From Bacillota bacterium (GTDB lineage Bacteria > Bacillota_I > Bacilli_A > Erysipelotrichales > Erysipelotrichaceae): DNA of 6,290 bases. The stretch covers positions 1 through 6,290 of the forward strand of contig JAEWIH010000152.1 in assembly GCA_023387245.1 (NCBI GenBank). Reading direction: 5' to 3'. Below are positions 5,854-6,290 of the stretch, in pieces (the first letter of the stretch is position 1; the number at the start of each line of letters is the position of its first letter). The notes beneath the pieces were generated by a model. It saw only the letters and a list, made by a program, of their open reading frames with translations. It searched no databases and was not told the DNA's origin. The translations under genes were made by a program, and so were the position numbers.

Positions 5854-6070
5854 GAAATACAGATCGTTAATATTTTTAACATTTCTATGTCTAATAATAG
5901 TATTTATTGTTCATTCTGTAGCTAGCCCATATACACTTCATGGAAATAGGATTCCAATCATTTCTGATATATACGACAATGAAATAGCTCGAACAATTTT
6001 GATATTGCTGATAATTACGTGCTTTATTTATAGTATTGTACGAGACATGAGAAGAAAAAATGGTAAGTAG
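5822..6070 (+). CDS. Small two-helix membrane protein, candidate immunity partner
   Basis: An 82-residue protein with two hydrophobic helices (about residues 16-34, LIFLTFLCLIIVFIVHSVA, and 57-74, ARTILILLIITCFIYSIV). They are separated by a polar loop of about 22 residues, and the tail is strongly basic (RDMRRKNGK). The basic N-terminus after the start (KKYR) and basic C-terminus both suggest a cytoplasmic location for the ends, with the loop outside. The gene overlaps the secreted-protein gene by up to 32 bases. ATG 5822 gives the longest form; ATG 5837 (Met6), with GGATGGG six bases before it, is an equally good start. The tight overlap implies translational coupling. Small two-helix proteins next to secreted bacteriocin-like proteins are often self-immunity factors. 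I do not recognise the family, so this role is inferred from position and topology. Confidence 0.6.
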   Translation: MDGLWMLEFIKKYRSLIFLTFLCLIIVFIVHSVASPYTLHGNRIPIISDIYDNEIARTILILLIITCFIYSIVRDMRRKNGK

Positions 6071-6129
6071 CTAATTAAAAAGCAATATTTACAGATGTTG
6101 GTATATTAATAAATGAATAAATTATAAAT

Positions 6130-6180
6130 AAAAAGCAACACTCTGAATGGTATTTTCCATTTCAAGGTTGCTTTTAATTT
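6130..6180 (+). terminator. Hairpin terminator after the secreted/membrane protein pair
   Basis: AAAAGCAAC (6131-6139) pairs with GTTGCTTTT (6167-6175). An inner GAATGG/CCATTTC stem and a small interior loop complete the hairpin. TTTTAATTTT follows, a modest T-run. It lies 60 bases after the two-helix gene and probably ends that unit. Confidence 0.75.
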
Positions 6181-6198
6181 TAAAATATTTTGTAAAAT

Positions 6199-6234
6199 AA
6201 AAGGTTAAATATCTTTTTAGATAAATAACCTTTT
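6199..6234 (-). terminator. Hairpin terminator, probably for a minus-strand gene
   Basis: AAAAGGTTA (6199-6207) pairs with TAACCTTTT (6226-6234), with an inner TATCT/AGATA stem around TTTT. On the minus strand it is followed by TTTTATTTTA, so it best serves a gene arriving from the right. It stands back to back with the plus-strand terminator at 6130-6180. Confidence 0.65.
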
Positions 6235-6252
6235 AGAGTAGTATTTGAATTT

Positions 6253-6290
6253 TTATTTTGATATTTCAACAAAAATTGCTCTATGATCTG
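6253..6290 (-). CDS. 3' end of a minus-strand gene (partial)
   Basis: On the minus strand the frame starting at 6288 reads DHRAIFVEISK and stops at TAA (6255-6253), about 18 bases before the minus-strand terminator hairpin. This is the spacing expected for a gene end. Only about 11 residues are visible, so no product can be named. Another minus-strand frame (6290-6180, QIIEQFLLKYQNKNSNTTLK onward) is also open and looks faintly like an integrase N-terminus. It would run straight through the hairpin, so I prefer the shorter reading. Confidence 0.4.
   Translation of the reverse strand, partial: DHRAIFVEISK

Noticed and set aside
6180..6290. Minus-strand frame resembling an integrase N-terminus
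   Set aside because: It would be translated through the 6199-6234 hairpin and stops after 36 codons. The similarity is vague, and the alternative frame ending at 6253 fits the terminator better.
1..6290. CRISPR array, tRNA or rRNA genes
   Set aside because: I saw no regularly spaced repeats and no tRNA cloverleaf or rRNA signature on either strand.

Overview
The window is AT-rich DNA (roughly 30% GC by eye) with strong AGGAGG/AAGGAG ribosome binding sites, A/T-ending codons and compact Rho-independent terminators. This points to a low-GC Bacillota genome (Clostridia-, Peptoniphilaceae- or Lactobacillales-like); I cannot name the species. It reads as an accessory island with many broken genes: mobile-element debris, remnants of defence genes, and small toxin- or bacteriocin-like modules, with only a few intact reading frames.

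Layout. 1-374: the 3' end of a decayed group II intron (end of the maturase/reverse transcriptase, then domain V/VI-like RNA). 523-939: remnant of a type I restriction HsdR-N-like domain, broken by stops and a frame change. 1061-1147: a promoter overlapped by a long inverted repeat. 1148-1717: intact AbiEi-type antitoxin/autorepressor. 1718-1801: only the first 27 codons of the partner toxin AbiEii, which breaks off directly into the C-terminal part of an M3-family oligoendopeptidase F-like protein (about 1780-2457) whose HExxH zinc motif has lost its second histidine. That frame overlaps an intact MFS transporter gene (2444-3604) by 14 bases. 3853-4259: a degenerate coding region whose last part ends just before an intact 105-residue acidic protein (4263-4580), an arrangement like toxin C-terminus plus immunity gene. 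A near-perfect terminator follows (4610-4642).

4643-5199 is largely non-coding but holds a good promoter (4885-4914) and a 12-codon leader-like ORF. 5200-5853 encodes a Sec-secreted protein with a WWG motif and a Gly/Ala-rich hydrophobic segment. It overlaps a small two-helix membrane protein (5822-6070); the pair looks like a bacteriocin-like protein with its immunity protein. Two hairpins (6130-6180 and 6199-6234) close the region, and a minus-strand gene probably ends near 6253.

How the parts fit. The AbiEi promoter could now drive a chimeric transcript: antitoxin, truncated toxin, peptidase remnant and MFS transporter. The antitoxin is an orphan within this window. The most plausible under-described working unit is the secreted protein/two-helix membrane protein pair at 5200-6070. 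The most unusual architecture is the AbiEii/peptidase junction with its degenerate zinc site.
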